A DNA stretch of 64,000 nt from Mytilus trossulus (Eukaryota > Mollusca > Bivalvia > Mytilida > Mytilidae): positions 9,293,916-9,357,915 of the forward strand of contig NC_086375.1 of NCBI RefSeq assembly GCF_036588685.1. The letters run 5' to 3'. The notes below the pieces were generated by a model. It did no database searches and had not been told where the DNA came from. It saw only the letters and a program-made list of their open reading frames with translations. Below are positions 1-11,200 of this stretch, in pieces (the stretch's first letter is position 1; each line of letters begins with the position of its first letter). The translations under genes and the position numbers were made by a program.

Positions 1-422
1 ACAATTGCATAACAGTTGTTTCTATTATAATGCATATATAACAAAAACCAAAATAAACAAAATAAATGCACTAAAGCTTCGAAAATTAATGTATAGAATT
101 TAAATTTAAATAAAATTCCGGGAAATTTCACGAATAATTTGGCGCCGAAATTTACGTCATTGCAAAACACGACGTCATACGATTGAAACTTTCAGACGGA
201 AGATTATTTCGTTACTTGTACGCTTCAAATTCGGATAGTTTATAATTAAAACGAAGTTTTTGAGGTAGATGCTGGTTCATTTTAGATTCTGCTGTTATTA
301 TCGAACATTTAAGTTTTTTTAGAAAGTCAAGATGGCGACGTTCTCCTTAGTTACGACATGCTAATGTGCTTCTGATGGTACATATAGTAGCCATCAAAGT
401 AATAATGTAAATTAATAATCAC
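1..422. other. Intergenic, no gene seen
   Basis: AT-rich sequence without a convincing reading frame, RNA gene or repeat that I recognise. It ends at the ATCAC target duplication of the small transposon that follows. Confidence 0.5.
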
Positions 423-575
423 CAGGCGCAGATCCAGAGAGGTGGGGTTCCGGGGGTTGGAACCCTCCCTTTGTTTTGGACGATCATTGCATTTGTATGG
501 GGACATGTAACTGGAACCCCCCTTTTGTCCTGGGTTAGGACCCCCCCTTTTTTAAAATAGCTGGATCCGCCCCTG
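423..575. mobile_element. Short inverted-repeat transposon (MITE), 153 bp
   Basis: The left end CAGGCGCAGATCCAG and right end CTGGATCCGCCCCTG are imperfect inverted repeats. ATCAC directly flanks both ends (418-422 and 576-580) and looks like a target duplication. The interior is C/T- and G-rich and non-coding. A second member of the family is at 58080-58203. Confidence 0.72.
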
Positions 576-604
576 ATCACGTATGTTTTGCTGAAGAATT
601 ATAA

Positions 605-748
605 GGATTAAACACATTTTTTTCTAGAGGTTATTGATGTGTAAACCGGTTCTCTAACTCGACATAAAAGTTCGGACTTTTATTCAGTTTGTGAGTTAAT
701 CACCCCGGTTTACACATCAATAACCTGTAGAAAAAATGTGTTTAATCC
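605..748. repeat. Fold-back element, arms about 45 bp
   Basis: The arms 605-649 and 705-748 are near-perfect inverted copies (GGATTAAACACA...AAACCGG against CCGGTTT...TGTGTTTAATCC). A smaller stem lies in the loop. It is non-coding and probably a palindromic MITE. Confidence 0.7.
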
Positions 749-1340
749 TATATTAAAATTTGGGTATGAATGAACAAATATTATACCTTCAAGTTGTTTT
801 CATTCAACTATTGATTTCGTTGTTCATTTGAGAAAACACTCATCATTCAGACACACAAAGTATTTTAATTTTTTTAAATAATTAAAGGTGAATCCGGAAT
901 TTAAGTCTGGCATTGATTTGTAATTCACATTTTCACTATGGTTTCTTCGAAAAAACAAAGCAAGCAAAGGCAAAGAAGAAGAAAATAAATGGTTAATGGT
1001 AACAACAACAGCAAAAAATAATAAAAATCACCAAGGTGGTATTAGACTACAAGCCACTTTAAATTCGTATAATCCTGTTCATGTTCAGTTAGGTCAAAAC
1101 AAGACAAACAAGGAAGAAAGTTATTTTTGGAATTGGGAATTACCTATTTCGTATACACCTTATCGCTATTTGTCCGCCATTGCTGGATATCACACAGGTT
1201 CTAGTAAAATATTGACGTCATAAAACAAAATAGTTGACGCCACAATGGAAAAATGATTGTTGTTGACGTCAAAAGTTCAAGCGGCCGGGTCAGCCGGGAT
1301 GAGCGATAATGTGTATTGTCTTCGATAACCATTTTGACCT
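749..1340. other. 5' flank of the HEPN gene, no supported gene
   Basis: A 75-codon frame at 996-1223 has no recognisable domain and lies in simple A-rich DNA, so I do not call it. No clear TATA box or splice acceptor marks the start of the next gene. Confidence 0.4.
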
Positions 1341-3590
1341 ATGTTCAAAACGATGCAACTGGCGAACATTTTTGAAGGACTTGTGCACATTTTCACAGGA
1401 CAACTTGCAAGTATGAGAACAAATTTAGTATCATGTTCTGTTCTTTTATTACTAGTATCTGCTGTTATCATTGGTACTGTATGTAATTTTGTGGAACTTC
1501 CTCCCGTAACAACGACATTGATAATAGCCTTATTAGGGGCTTTTTTTCTTTTATTCCATCTGACCAGACACTCATGGACACACCGCAGAAGAACAGATAA
1601 AACAGAGAGTAATACAGAGAGTCGTAAATTTCTTCAGTTAATGAAACTATCGATGGACATATCTACGGAAGTGTTAAGGAGAGTTGTGGATTCGAGGTTA
1701 CTAACACTTTATGGGGGTTCTCTGGAGAAATTCTTAGACGACAACAAACATTTTCTATTCCACCAATGGCAAGGAAGCGTACCATGTTGTGAATGTCGAC
1801 CAGCTGGCTGTACTTTGGTAAAATCAAAAAAACTGAAAGCTTGGTTATTTAAAAAAATGTTTTCAGACAACGGTACTCCAATTAAAGGCCATCTTAAAAA
1901 ACACGGGCACAGAATATCAGAATATTGCCTTCATTGCTTTGTAGCCAATTCGAATTTGAAGGTTGATAATTTAGATATTACAAGTCTTTCGTTTCTTATA
2001 GAACATTTTGCCAGCCTCTCGTCTATAGAAACATCCGCCTTTAAAGACATTGTTTCTACAAGGAATTCGATATGCCATGCACAGAAAACAAGTTGCTTTG
2101 ATTCTAAAGAACTTGAAAATATGTGGATATTGTTAAGTGCCGCGTCTTTAACCCTGATTGATTTGCCATATAGGAATCTTTTGAGTGAACAGATCAAAAT
2201 GTTAAAAAAAGTTGAATTTGACGATAGTGATATCAAAATATTGAAAGAAAAGTTGGAACACGAGGAAAAGATGCTAGAAGAAATATACGAATTTATCAAT
2301 CAAAATAGTATAACAAAGGACTTCATAAAGGAAACAGAAGAACGAATAATTGCTAGCTCTGATGATACAAGAATATGTGTTAAAGATGGAGTGGAAGTTT
2401 TGAAAGAGGGACAGATGGCTCTTTCTAGTGATCTGAAAAAAACTGATGATAAACTGGATAAACTTGGAATTGTAGTTCAACGTATAGACGCTTTTTTATC
2501 AGAAATTCATTTGTATGCTGAAAATAATCACGTCACAAAAAATCACGAGAGAGGACCCACAGAGAGATCGATTGCTGCAGTTCTTCGAATCGATGACGAC
2601 GGAATAGATGATGCATTAATTGTTGAAAACATAATGAAAAATACACAAACCGGTAAAAACACAGACACATTTGAAGTGTTATCGGCTAATCAGAGCTGCA
2701 TTATTTTAAATCTTGTATGCTCACCAAATGTGTTAAAAGATGAACAATCTCTGCAGTTCGCTTTAAAATCAATTTTGTGCGATATTGTTGAAGCTGGAAA
2801 GATTGATACGGAGAAAGCATCTACTATAGTTGTCCAACTAAAGTTTTGTAGCCCACTTACAGAAAAGGAAGTTTACGTCTTAAAAAATACGGTATCGAAG
2901 GATTCACACTTAGTGTTCGATCGGGAGCCTAGAGAAATTAATACCAAAGGCTCTGTCGGTTTAAAAATGGAGTGTGAAACGTTAGATGTATACAAAATTT
3001 CGTCAACATCAAAAATGGTAATATCAAAAAGCGACCCATGTGTCATCGTTTTGACAGAAGATTCTTACATACCAGATGAATCAGATATTAAAGTCATGAT
3101 ATGGGATACTGTAAATAATTCTCCAGTTGAAGTTACACCAAAGGTTATTAAAAATGTCATCGAGTTTTACATTCCCTGGAACAATGTTTCATTGTTTACA
3201 AAAAGTCTATATATTTCTTTGCATGATGTTAAGAGAAGAAAAGAAACGTCCAAACTCAAGCTTGTGATAAACATTCCTAGTGAAAGCATTTCAAAACCTT
3301 CTGGGATGTTACAGCGTGAACAAACAATCGTAAAAATGAATGAAGAAGAAGGAAATATAATTGAACATGCTTTTCAAAGAGAAATGGCTAATGTGTTTTG
3401 GCCATTAATGAGCAAATTTTTGGTTTGTTTGGTTTGTTTTCTTATTATGTTCGTTACTCTCTGTCTAACGTATTTTTTTTTTATTGCAGTTCCAAGTTAT
3501 ATATCTGACAATCTTAAAAGTATAATACAGTACATTTCTGACTGTGCTGTCCAAGTGATCAAATACGCAACGTTTTCGACCTTGGATTAA
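1341..3590 (+). CDS. Membrane-anchored DZIP3-like HEPN domain protein
   Basis: A 749-residue single-exon frame. Seen: two hydrophobic segments near the N-terminus (about residues 29-52 and 55-77); a helical region (about 100-270) with the motif RNSICH, R241 and H246, which fits the R-x4-H signature of HEPN domains; a long charged coiled-coil-like stretch (about 285-400); an uncharacterised alpha/beta region (about 409-535); a beta-rich, Ig-like region (about 537-650); and a C-terminal membrane segment (about 693-717). The arrangement around the HEPN region, including QW upstream and the aromatic/leucine pattern, resembles the HEPN domain of DZIP3/hRUL138-type proteins, which are numerous in bivalves. 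HEPN domains often bind or cut RNA, but activity here is inferred only. No RING finger is present, so the ubiquitin-ligase label often given to such genes is not supported. The start could be M1, M5 or M25; a spliced upstream exon cannot be excluded. Confidence 0.75.
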   Translation: MFKTMQLANIFEGLVHIFTGQLASMRTNLVSCSVLLLLVSAVIIGTVCNFVELPPVTTTLIIALLGAFFLLFHLTRHSWTHRRRTDKTESNTESRKFLQLMKLSMDISTEVLRRVVDSRLLTLYGGSLEKFLDDNKHFLFHQWQGSVPCCECRPAGCTLVKSKKLKAWLFKKMFSDNGTPIKGHLKKHGHRISEYCLHCFVANSNLKVDNLDITSLSFLIEHFASLSSIETSAFKDIVSTRNSICHAQKTSCFDSKELENMWILLSAASLTLIDLPYRNLLSEQIKMLKKVEFDDSDIKILKEKLEHEEKMLEEIYEFINQNSITKDFIKETEERIIASSDDTRICVKDGVEVLKEGQMALSSDLKKTDDKLDKLGIVVQRIDAFLSEIHLYAENNHVTKNHERGPTERSIAAVLRIDDDGIDDALIVENIMKNTQTGKNTDTFEVLSANQSCIILNLVCSPNVLKDEQSLQFALKSILCDIVEAGKIDTEKASTIVVQLKFCSPLTEKEVYVLKNTVSKDSHLVFDREPREINTKGSVGLKMECETLDVYKISSTSKMVISKSDPCVIVLTEDSYIPDESDIKVMIWDTVNNSPVEVTPKVIKNVIEFYIPWNNVSLFTKSLYISLHDVKRRKETSKLKLVINIPSESISKPSGMLQREQTIVKMNEEEGNIIEHAFQREMANVFWPLMSKFLVCLVCFLIMFVTLCLTYFFFIAVPSYISDNLKSIIQYISDCAVQVIKYATFSTLD

Positions 3591-3733
3591 CATTTTGTAC
3601 AGGACACATGGACATGGGATAAATGAGTATTCCAAAAAAGATGTGTCAGGTTGAGGAGTAAAAAAAAATAATTAAAAACAGAAACAATAAGTTCAGCTTT
3701 TTTCATTCTAGATCGAGCAAATAACCAATATAT

Positions 3734-4029
3734 AAGGCAGCAACCATTTGATTTACTTGGGGGGGGGGAGGGGGGGGAGCTATGGATTTTTTTCTGGACA
3801 AACGTTTCGGCGAAAAACAATCTATTTTTTTGGCGAGAAGTCGAAAACATTTTTTTTCTTTCAATTTTAGCATAACATATAGTGGTAGCTGAGGGTGAAA
3901 CAAACAATTATTTTTTTTTCAGGATCAGAAACAAATTATTTTGTTCTCCCAAAACTGGGAACAAACTTTTTTTTCCAAAAAAAACCCATAGCCCCCCCCC
4001 CCCCCCGAAAATCAAATAGTTGCTGCCTT
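3734..4029. repeat. Palindromic element with poly-G/poly-C arms
   Basis: The outer arms AAGGCAGCAACCATTTGATT and its inverse near 4010-4029 enclose a G-rich run (about 3760-3779) on one side and a matching C run (about 3992-4006) on the other, followed by complementary T- and A-rich tracts. It is non-coding. The small frames crossing it are by-products of homopolymers. Confidence 0.65.
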
Positions 4030-4215
4030 ACTCTTTACAGGGTCTTATTTCTCGATGGTTCGTGTTGTTTATTCTTTAGTTTTCTATGTTGTGTCATGTG
4101 TACTATTGTTTTTCTGTTTTGTCGTTTTCATTTTTAGCCATGGCGTTGTCAGTTTGTTTTAGATTTATGAGTTTGACTGTCCCTTTGGTATCTTTCGTCC
4201 CTCTTTTATATACTT
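4030..4215 (+). mobile_element. 5'-truncated 3' tail of an RT-encoding retroelement
   Basis: It is the plus-strand counterpart of the minus-strand sequence at 34930-35100 (shared GGTTCGTGTTGTTTATTC ... TTTGGTATCTTTCGTCCC). There the same tail follows a reverse-transcriptase C-terminus, so this is the tail of a severely 5'-truncated copy, as expected for target-primed retroelements. Confidence 0.6.
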
Positions 4216-4379
4216 GACCTCACATCTGGGATGGGTATATGTTAATGGAATCCTTCTCTGAATACGGGACAAACATATAAGAAGTGGAAGACCCCAATGT
4301 CCAATGATCTTCAATTTATACCGAATATTGACTGTAAAAAAAATGCTAACATTCCAATTTTCAATAACAGTTAACAGCA

Positions 4380-4770
4380 AATACATTATCAAAAGCATTA
4401 AGAAAGGCAACAAAAGTATACCACTGATCAAAAGTCACATATCGATTGAGAGAAAACAAATCCGGATAACAACCTGAAATTGAGGGAAACGAATCAAATA
4501 TAAGATGAAAACAACGAAACAACAAATCAACAAAACACGGAAGTGCAACATAAACAAACGACAATGCAACATACATAGAAACGAACTATAAGATAACAAA
4601 TGCCATATTCCTGACTTAGTACATGACATTTTAAGAAGTGATGTGGCTAGCCAAACCTCTGCATTATATGTCAATGTTAAATATACCGCTAAAACGACAA
4701 CACTACATAACGGGAACACAACGCAAATAAATGGACGAACACACAAGACAGAGAAATAAATAATATAATA
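4380..4770. repeat. Interspersed repeat of unknown class
   Basis: A-rich on the plus strand, with AACAAATCCGG and AACGAACTATAA blocks that I recall as a common mussel interspersed repeat (memory, not a search). Two overlapping antisense frames (4361-4576 and 4435-4776) have no domain and are treated as noise. The sequence on to about 5060 shows nothing else. Confidence 0.4.
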
Positions 4771-5068
4771 AAACATTTCGACAGGTTAACCACAGAATAA
4801 CAACGAATAAGTAAAATAAGTGTAGGACAGTCCACAAAAATAGCTAAGCCTTAAGGTATTCTTCTGACGTTTCAGTCTCGTTGAAATCTCGTTCTGGAAT
4901 TATTTCCAAAATATGTGATACAAGTGGAAAATATCGATGATTTAAAAAAAAAATTCTAATCAAACTTACAAAATTAACAGCATGGTAAATTTGACACAAA
5001 ACGTATCAAAATATGATAAATCTGTCTTATATTAACACCTAACTATATTTTTTTTAAGTTGAATTAAT

Positions 5069-5290
5069 CCAGATTGGCCCACTTCATCTGTATTGCAAGT
5101 ATTAATAAAAGTTAAATAGTGAAACTGTGATTTTTTTTCATGAAAATAACCCAAAAGTATAAATTAATGAAAAACAAATCCAGATTGGCCCACTTCATCT
5201 GTATAGCAAGTATGAACAAAAATTAAATAGTGAAACTGTGATTTTTTTTCATGAAAATAACCCCAAAATAGGTAAAAATTAATGAAAAAT
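5069..5290. repeat. Direct tandem duplication, period 111 bp
   Basis: CCAGATTGGCCCACTTCATC starts at 5069 and again at 5180, and the following AAATAGTGAAACTGTGATT and TTCATGAAAATAACCC blocks repeat as well. Two copies, non-coding. Confidence 0.75.
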
Positions 5291-5454
5291 TGGAAAATCA
5301 TCAAAATTTGGTATTTTCGAAGGGCCGTAGCAAAAACAGAAGTGCACCATCATATGCTTTGTTCTTCACCAATTATTTTTTTTCAGTCATATTAACCCAA
5401 AAATCAGGTTGATAAAAAAAGTTTAATTCTAGAAATTTTTAGCTCCTCAAATTT

Positions 5455-5498
5455 ACGCCAGACGCGCGTTTCGTCTGTATAGGACTCATCAGTGATGC
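5455..5498 (-). ncRNA. Type I hammerhead ribozyme motif (slightly degenerate)
   Basis: On the minus strand it reads GCATCA-CTGATGA-GTC...GAC-GAAA-CGCGCG-TC-TGGCGT. The conserved core is intact. Stem I has one A/C mismatch and stem II is only three pairs. Stem III lies in the self-complementary octamer ACGCGCGT. Cleavage would follow the TC before TGGCGT. Activity is inferred. Confidence 0.7.
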
Positions 5499-5567
5499 TC
5501 GAATTAAGACCCAATAAAGAACGTTGAGGACCAACATTCAAAAAGTGTTGCCAAATACAGCTAACGC

Positions 5568-6544
5568 GGGGTTCACACATTGCCGATTATTGCTCCCGTT
5601 TGAGATCAGACAGCAATACGACACGAAAAGTGTAAAAGTAGGATTAGTATCCTCAATTATCTGGAATGGTCTGAACGAAGTCGTTTTAGTTCGTAACAGA
5701 TTCTTACGGGTCGGGAAGGGTCCGAATAGTTCGGCAAAACACCCCGACAGTTAGGTGCATCCCGTAACATTCGGGACAACTCAGCCGATTGTGTCTAGTC
5801 GGATTACAATCGTGGCTATGTCGTGACAGATTCTGCTGTATCGGATCTAATTCCGAACAATGTCTTGTGTATTCTGGACGGTGTCTTGTGGAACGGGAAT
5901 GATCTGAAGTATTTTTCAATAGTTGTTTTTCTGCCGATTGAGTCCAGATTGCATCCAGATCTTGTCGATTGCGAACCGTTTTTTGCCGAAACCGTTCCGA
6001 AACAGTCCCGTTATTAATACGAAATTAATCAATGATACCCACGTCAGAGTACCGACAATTACAGAATACAATACGACTGAGTCCAGAAAAAGCCGTTTGC
6101 AATGCGATAGAGCGAACCGTGATAGGATTACGTTCCGACAGTACCTGATCATCCCGAATATGCCGACAGTTTTCTAACGGATATCTTCCGTCAGCGTCGG
6201 TTCACTGTCTGGTCACTGTCTGATCTCTGTCGGATTACGTTCGGTAGAATCGGGACGAAGTCGTGACATACTCGGTCGAATTTTACCTGGCGAAAATTAC
6301 AAATCGGGTTAGAAGCGGATTCAGAACGGGATTATCGGGACTTATTCGCTTAGAAACGGTTGAATATCCTCGCTTCCTGAACACTATCTGATTGTTGTCG
6401 TGATCAAATTTTTGTTTTGACAAATTTTGATTTAAGTTTGAATATCCATCCACAATTCACATGATCTTGATCAGACTTTTGATAAATTTTAATCGGGAAT
6501 GGTCCTGTCGAGGACGGTAGTAAAAATCGTGAATGTGTGACCCC
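5568..6544. mobile_element. Non-autonomous terminal-inverted-repeat DNA transposon, 977 bp
   Basis: The left end GGGGTTCACACATT is the inverse, with one base missing, of the right end AATGTGTGACCCC. It interrupts the hammerhead repeat inside its GCTAA/GGTAATC segment. The flanks AGCTAACG and AGCTTATG could be a decayed 8-bp target duplication (6 of 8 match), which would fit a hAT-type element. The interior is richer in G+C than its surroundings, has many TCGG/CCGA words and no convincing protein. Confidence 0.6.
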
Positions 6545-6625
6545 AGCTTATGGTAATCTATTTCTGAGGTGAAAAAGGCTTAGAAGTTTTGAGAACAGTT
6601 AATTTATATGACCATATCAATGATA

Positions 6626-7183
6626 ATTCATGTCAGCACAAAGTATATATATTTTATGTATGAGCTATAGAATATGCCTTTTCTAAATTATACAAGTTTC
6701 GTTACTGAATAATGTCTTGTAAAATTAAAGCTCTGCCTATTTATTGGCGGTGGTGTAATGTACACACTTGTACCTTGTGTACTCTAGTACAATGGTCAAT
6801 TAAAAAAAACCCCACTTTTTCAAATAATAACAAGTATGAATTTATCATATAAAATTTAAAGTAAAAATATTCTTTATATTGTTTTTGTGTACATGACTGT
6901 CACAACATCTTGCAAAATATCACAAGAATTTATTGTTAAAAAACTCCACATCTAAAAATGTTTTATACTGCAACTAGATGTCTTTATTTCCTAAATATGG
7001 TGACCAAGGTATATTTTGTATAATGTCAATTTGATCATGGAACACTTTATTTATAATCCGGGGTCCATTAAGGGATGACAATAGTTTTACATTTGTGTTA
7101 CCATTTAAAAAGCTATCAATTTATTACATGTATTAATTGAAGTTGCAGTATAAAAACAATATTAGGTCAATGTCATATAAATA
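6626..7183. other. Intergenic, no gene seen
   Basis: AT-rich DNA with no recognised repeat or frame. It ends in AATA (7180-7183), the left target duplication of the LTR retrotransposon. Confidence 0.5.
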
Positions 7184-8172
7184 TGTGATGAATTTGCAAA
7201 CTTACCTAGTTCTTGCTTATTTTATAATCCGATTGTAAAGTCCAACAGAAAGAAATATCATTCATTCCCTTCATTTATTTACACATTGTTTTACTTTCAC
7301 TTTCGATTTGTTTACATTTTACTGGGTGAGTAGTAATTGTTTTGGGGTCAGGAATTGACCTATAAATCCGGAATTCCCACGATCATGATCAGTTGTTACA
7401 AAGTATATAACCGTCACAATAATGCTTTGTTATATCATATATGCTTAGGTGTTGTAAAACGTTTTAGTGATCAAGTCGTTTTTGGAATAGTCTATTGTAT
7501 GGACGAGTTTACAATTTACTATATATACCAAGGTTTTCACAGTTTACGTTGTTCTGGGTTTAGAATTCAAGCCGAGCAGTTGGATACAAGAGAAGAAGAA
7601 AGGTGAGATTAATCTATAGTTCTGAATAAGAATTATAAGCAGTGGTCCTGAATAAGGAGCCAATTGATTAATTCAGTATTGCTGCTGAAGAAGCAGTGGC
7701 TTCAGAAAGAAGCATTGGCGGTATACAAAATAAAGCATTTCCAGTGGTCCTGAGTAAGGAGCCAAGTGATTAAATAAGTATAGCTGCTGAAGAAGCAGTG
7801 GCTGCAGAGAGAAGCATTGAATAAGAGCAAAGAAGTGACCAAACAGTCCAACACACGCACTGGCCCAAATAAAGTAGATATAAAGCAGTGGCTACAAGTA
7901 AAGCACTGGCTCAGTATATTAATAATTCGTTGCTTTTAGAAAGTTAGAAAGCACTGGCTAAGCAAAAGTATATCAATATATTAAATCATCCTTGGCATTT
8001 ATCGTCTGATACCCAAAGCCTACTTAATTTTGACGCCCAACACCAATTAAGGGAATCCGAATATTCAGTTGATAAAATAACGCTACCAATTCTTGAGCCT
8101 TGACTGTATCCAGAGAAACGACTCTGGTACGAAACCCAGAGTAACGCAGTTGCGTACCCCCGGTACGTGACA
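7184..8172 (+). repeat. 5' LTR
   Basis: It starts TGTGATGAATTTGC and ends GGTACGTGACA. It holds possible TATA boxes (TATAAAT at 7361, TATATAA at 7404), polyadenylation signals (AATAAA at 7729 and 7868) and splice-donor-like sites (TGG|GTGAGT near 7325, AAG|GTGAGA at 7603). The U3/R/U5 borders cannot be set from sequence alone. An 89-codon frame inside (7337-7606) is not supported as a gene. Confidence 0.95.
7641..7960 (+). repeat. Tandem units and iterated decamer inside the LTR
   Basis: A unit beginning AGTGGTCCTGA starts at 7641 and again at 7743 (period 102 bp). The decamer AGCAGTGGCT occurs at 7692, 7794 and 7884, and its variant AGCACTGGCT at 7902 and 7950. The same array is in the 3' LTR (7,863 bp downstream). 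Iterated motifs in an LTR are often regulatory; the function here is unknown. Confidence 0.75.
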
Positions 8173-8178
8173 TATTTT

Positions 8179-8196
8179 TGGTGGCAGCGGTGGGAT
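8179..8196 (+). other. Primer-binding site, tRNA-Leu
   Basis: TGGTGGCAGCGGTGGGAT lies six bases after the 5' LTR. It is complementary to the 3' end of an animal tRNA-Leu (AAG-type) including CCA, over 18 bases as I recall that tRNA. It is the expected start of minus-strand DNA synthesis. Confidence 0.85.
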
Positions 8197-8236
8197 ACAG
8201 CAAGGCTCTGGATATATTTTAAATAAAATATTAAAA

Positions 8237-11200
8237 ATGGACAAGTATAATGAGTTAGGGCAACAAATAAGTTTGTTAGAAGAAGAATTAAGCGATAGAA
8301 TGCAGACTTTAATGAGCCAGGGACCAAGTGCAAATTTATATTCTACCCCAAAAATCCCAGTAAAAGATTTAAGTGACTCTGGTATAATTCAAACGCGTCA
8401 CGGCGATTTCATGCAAGATACGCATCGTGCCAGTATCGGTACAGATCGGAATGTTCCAACACCCGAAGTGCCGCGTTTATATGGGCCATTTGCTATAAAG
8501 ACGGACGACAAAGGAGCGCGGCCAAAAGAAAAGACAACGCAGAAGACACACACCACAAAGAAAGAAGCAGGAACTGAAGCAATGCCGATACCAGATGTAT
8601 CACCGATACTGAGGGAGGAATTACGCCAAAACAAGCAAGTCCGCAACACTAATTCCGCTGACAAACCTAGCCACGGGAAGACACGGCGCGAAATTAAGCT
8701 TGCCAACTATGATGGAACGAGTGAATGGAGCGATTTTAAGTCTCATTTTGATGCCTGTGCGGTGATCAACAACTGGGATGACCAAGAGAAGGGTCTGTAC
8801 CTTGCAACAGCTTTAAGAGGACAAGCACAAGGAGTATTTAGTGATCTACCTACTGAGAAAAGAATGGATTATACTACCTTGATAAAAGCATTGCAAGAAA
8901 GATTTTCGCCTCCAAACCAGACCGAGTTGTACCGAGTACAATTAAAAGAAAGAAGACAAAAAGCTAGTGAAAGTTTGCCGGAGCTTGGTCAGGCCATAAG
9001 AAGATTGGTAAACAAGGCTTATCCTAACGCACCAAGCGAGGTTAGAGAAACTTTAGCAAGGGAACAATTTTTAGATTCTCTTGTGGATTCAGAGATGAGA
9101 ATAAGGATAAAACAATCTAGACCGGAAAACCTCAATCAAACAATATGTCTTGCCGTAGAATTAGAAGCTTTTTACAAGGCTGAAAGAAAATACGACACTG
9201 GCAGAGGTCATTTGCGCGCCACATGCACTGAACCAAATGAGTCTTACGATAAAATGGTAAAAATGATGGAAGACTTTTCAACAAAAATTGTATCCCTCCA
9301 AAAGGACCTGGATAATTTTAAAAGCGATATGACAAGGAAAGACTCCGATATCAATATGCCTGGATGGAAAGACAAGATACAGTGCTACAATTGCGGAAGA
9401 TTTGGACATTTTAGAAATGAATGTAGAGCTCCTAAGAAGCCTTACAATGGAAGCAATGGTAGGGGAAACGGAGCAGTGCGGCCTTTACACTACAACAGTC
9501 GACACAGGCGAATGGAAAGAAGAAAAATTAACGTGGGAACAGATGCTTCAAACATGGAAGCTGGTGCGTACATTGACGTCGCCGTTCATAACCAGCCTAC
9601 CAAGTTTTTAATAGACACTGGTGCCACGGTTACTTTAGTTTCGCACGCTTTGTTTTACAGAATACAGAAAAAGGAACGACCGGAACTTGAACCAATAACC
9701 CAAGTCATTATTTCAGCAAATGGAACAGAGCTGAGCATAGCTGGTAAGGGAATGTTCTGTATAGAGATTGGACAAGACAAGTTTATAGTCGAAGCTTTGG
9801 TTGCCGACATATCTATTGACGGGATACTGGGTTTAGATTTTATGAAAAAGAATAATTGTAAAATAGATTTACAACAGGAAACCCTTCAATGCAAAAGTAA
9901 CACATATCCTATGGCGTTTTCTGGCAAAATAGGCTGTTACAGAATTTCAGCCGCAGAGGATATCAGTATACCACCAGGAACAGAAGCTTTTGCACGTGGT
10001 AGGATTAATGACTATGATACGTTAACCAGTAAACTGCAGATAGGCATTATTGAGCCATGCGAGAAGTTTGTAAAAAGGGACAACGCTTTACTGGCAAAGA
10101 CCTTGGTTGAAGCACGAGAACATGTGCCAATTAGATTGCTAAATGTTTCAAATAATGTAACAACAATACGAGCCGGAACCATTGTTGGAGAAATAAGTCC
10201 AGTAGAAGATGTAATCACCATGACTGAAAACACCAGAAAAGAACACAAAAATCCAAAACTAGACAACGAACTGCAGAAGCTGGTCAATGAAGCAAGTTCC
10301 CATTTGACTGAGAAGCAGAGACATCAAGTTACTAACTGTTTGCAGCAATACAAGTCGCTGTTTGCGCTGTCCGATAACGATCTCGGATGTACTAGTATTG
10401 TACGCCATCGCATCAACACCGGAACAAATTATCCTGTCAAACAACCACCTCGGCGGACACCGGTAGCTATGCGCGATGAAATTGACAAACATATTGACGA
10501 TATGTTAGAACGAGGCGTGATCGAGCCGTCTGAAGGGCCATGGTCATCAGGGATTGTACTTGTTAAAAAGAAGGACGGGTCGACTCGCTTCTGTGTCGAC
10601 TATCGTCGACTCAACGACCTTACGGTAAAAGACGCGTATCCGTTACCTCGAATAGACGATTCATTGGAGCAGCTCGCTGGCAACAAGTGGTTCTCAACTT
10701 TAGACCTTTGCTCAGGTTATTGGCAGGTAGAGGTAGAAGAGAGTGACCGTCCTAAAACTGCGTTCGCGACACGGCGTGGACTTTTCCAATTTCGTAAAAT
10801 GCCGTTTGGGCTCGCCTGTGCTCCGGCAACATTTGAGCGGTTAATGGAAAGAGTTATGGCTGGACTACAGTGGAACATTTGCTTGGTGTATTTGGATGAC
10901 ATAATTGTAGTCGGCAGAAATTTTGAAGAGATGTTAACTAATTTGCGACAGGTTTTTGATAGATTGATTGACGCCGGGTTAAAGTTAAAACCCAAAAAGT
11001 GTTCGTTGTTCGCAAAATCAGTGTCCTTCCTTGGACATGTAATAAGTGAGGATGGTGTTGCAACGGATCCACAAAAGGTGGAGGTTATTAAGCAATGGTC
11101 AGAACCGAAAGATGTAAGCGAGTTGCGCTCATTTCTCGGCCTGTGCGGATATTATAGGAGATACATAGAAAATTTTGCAGGCATTGCAAAATGTTTGCAC

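Larger units (their letters stand above)
5440..6625 (-). mobile_element. Hammerhead-ribozyme repeat copy, split by an insertion
   Basis: The left part (5440-5567) and right part (6545 to about 6625) align with the repeat copies at 59235-59491 and 59967-60223: the ribozyme block, then CATTGAGGA-like, then GTTGCCAAATACAGCTAA, resuming after the insertion with GGTAATCTAT. The 977 bp between them is a separate transposon. Confidence 0.65.

Noticed and set aside
996..1223. 75-codon frame upstream of the HEPN gene
   Set aside because: No domain, A-rich context, not longer than expected by chance in AT-rich DNA.
4361..4776. Overlapping antisense frames rich in F, C, L, Y
   Set aside because: They fall in an A-rich interspersed repeat and have no domain or conserved start.
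7337..7606. 89-codon frame present identically in both LTRs (also 15200-15469)
   Set aside because: It lies inside the LTR, spans likely promoter and splice sites and has no recognisable domain; it occurs twice only because LTRs are duplicates.
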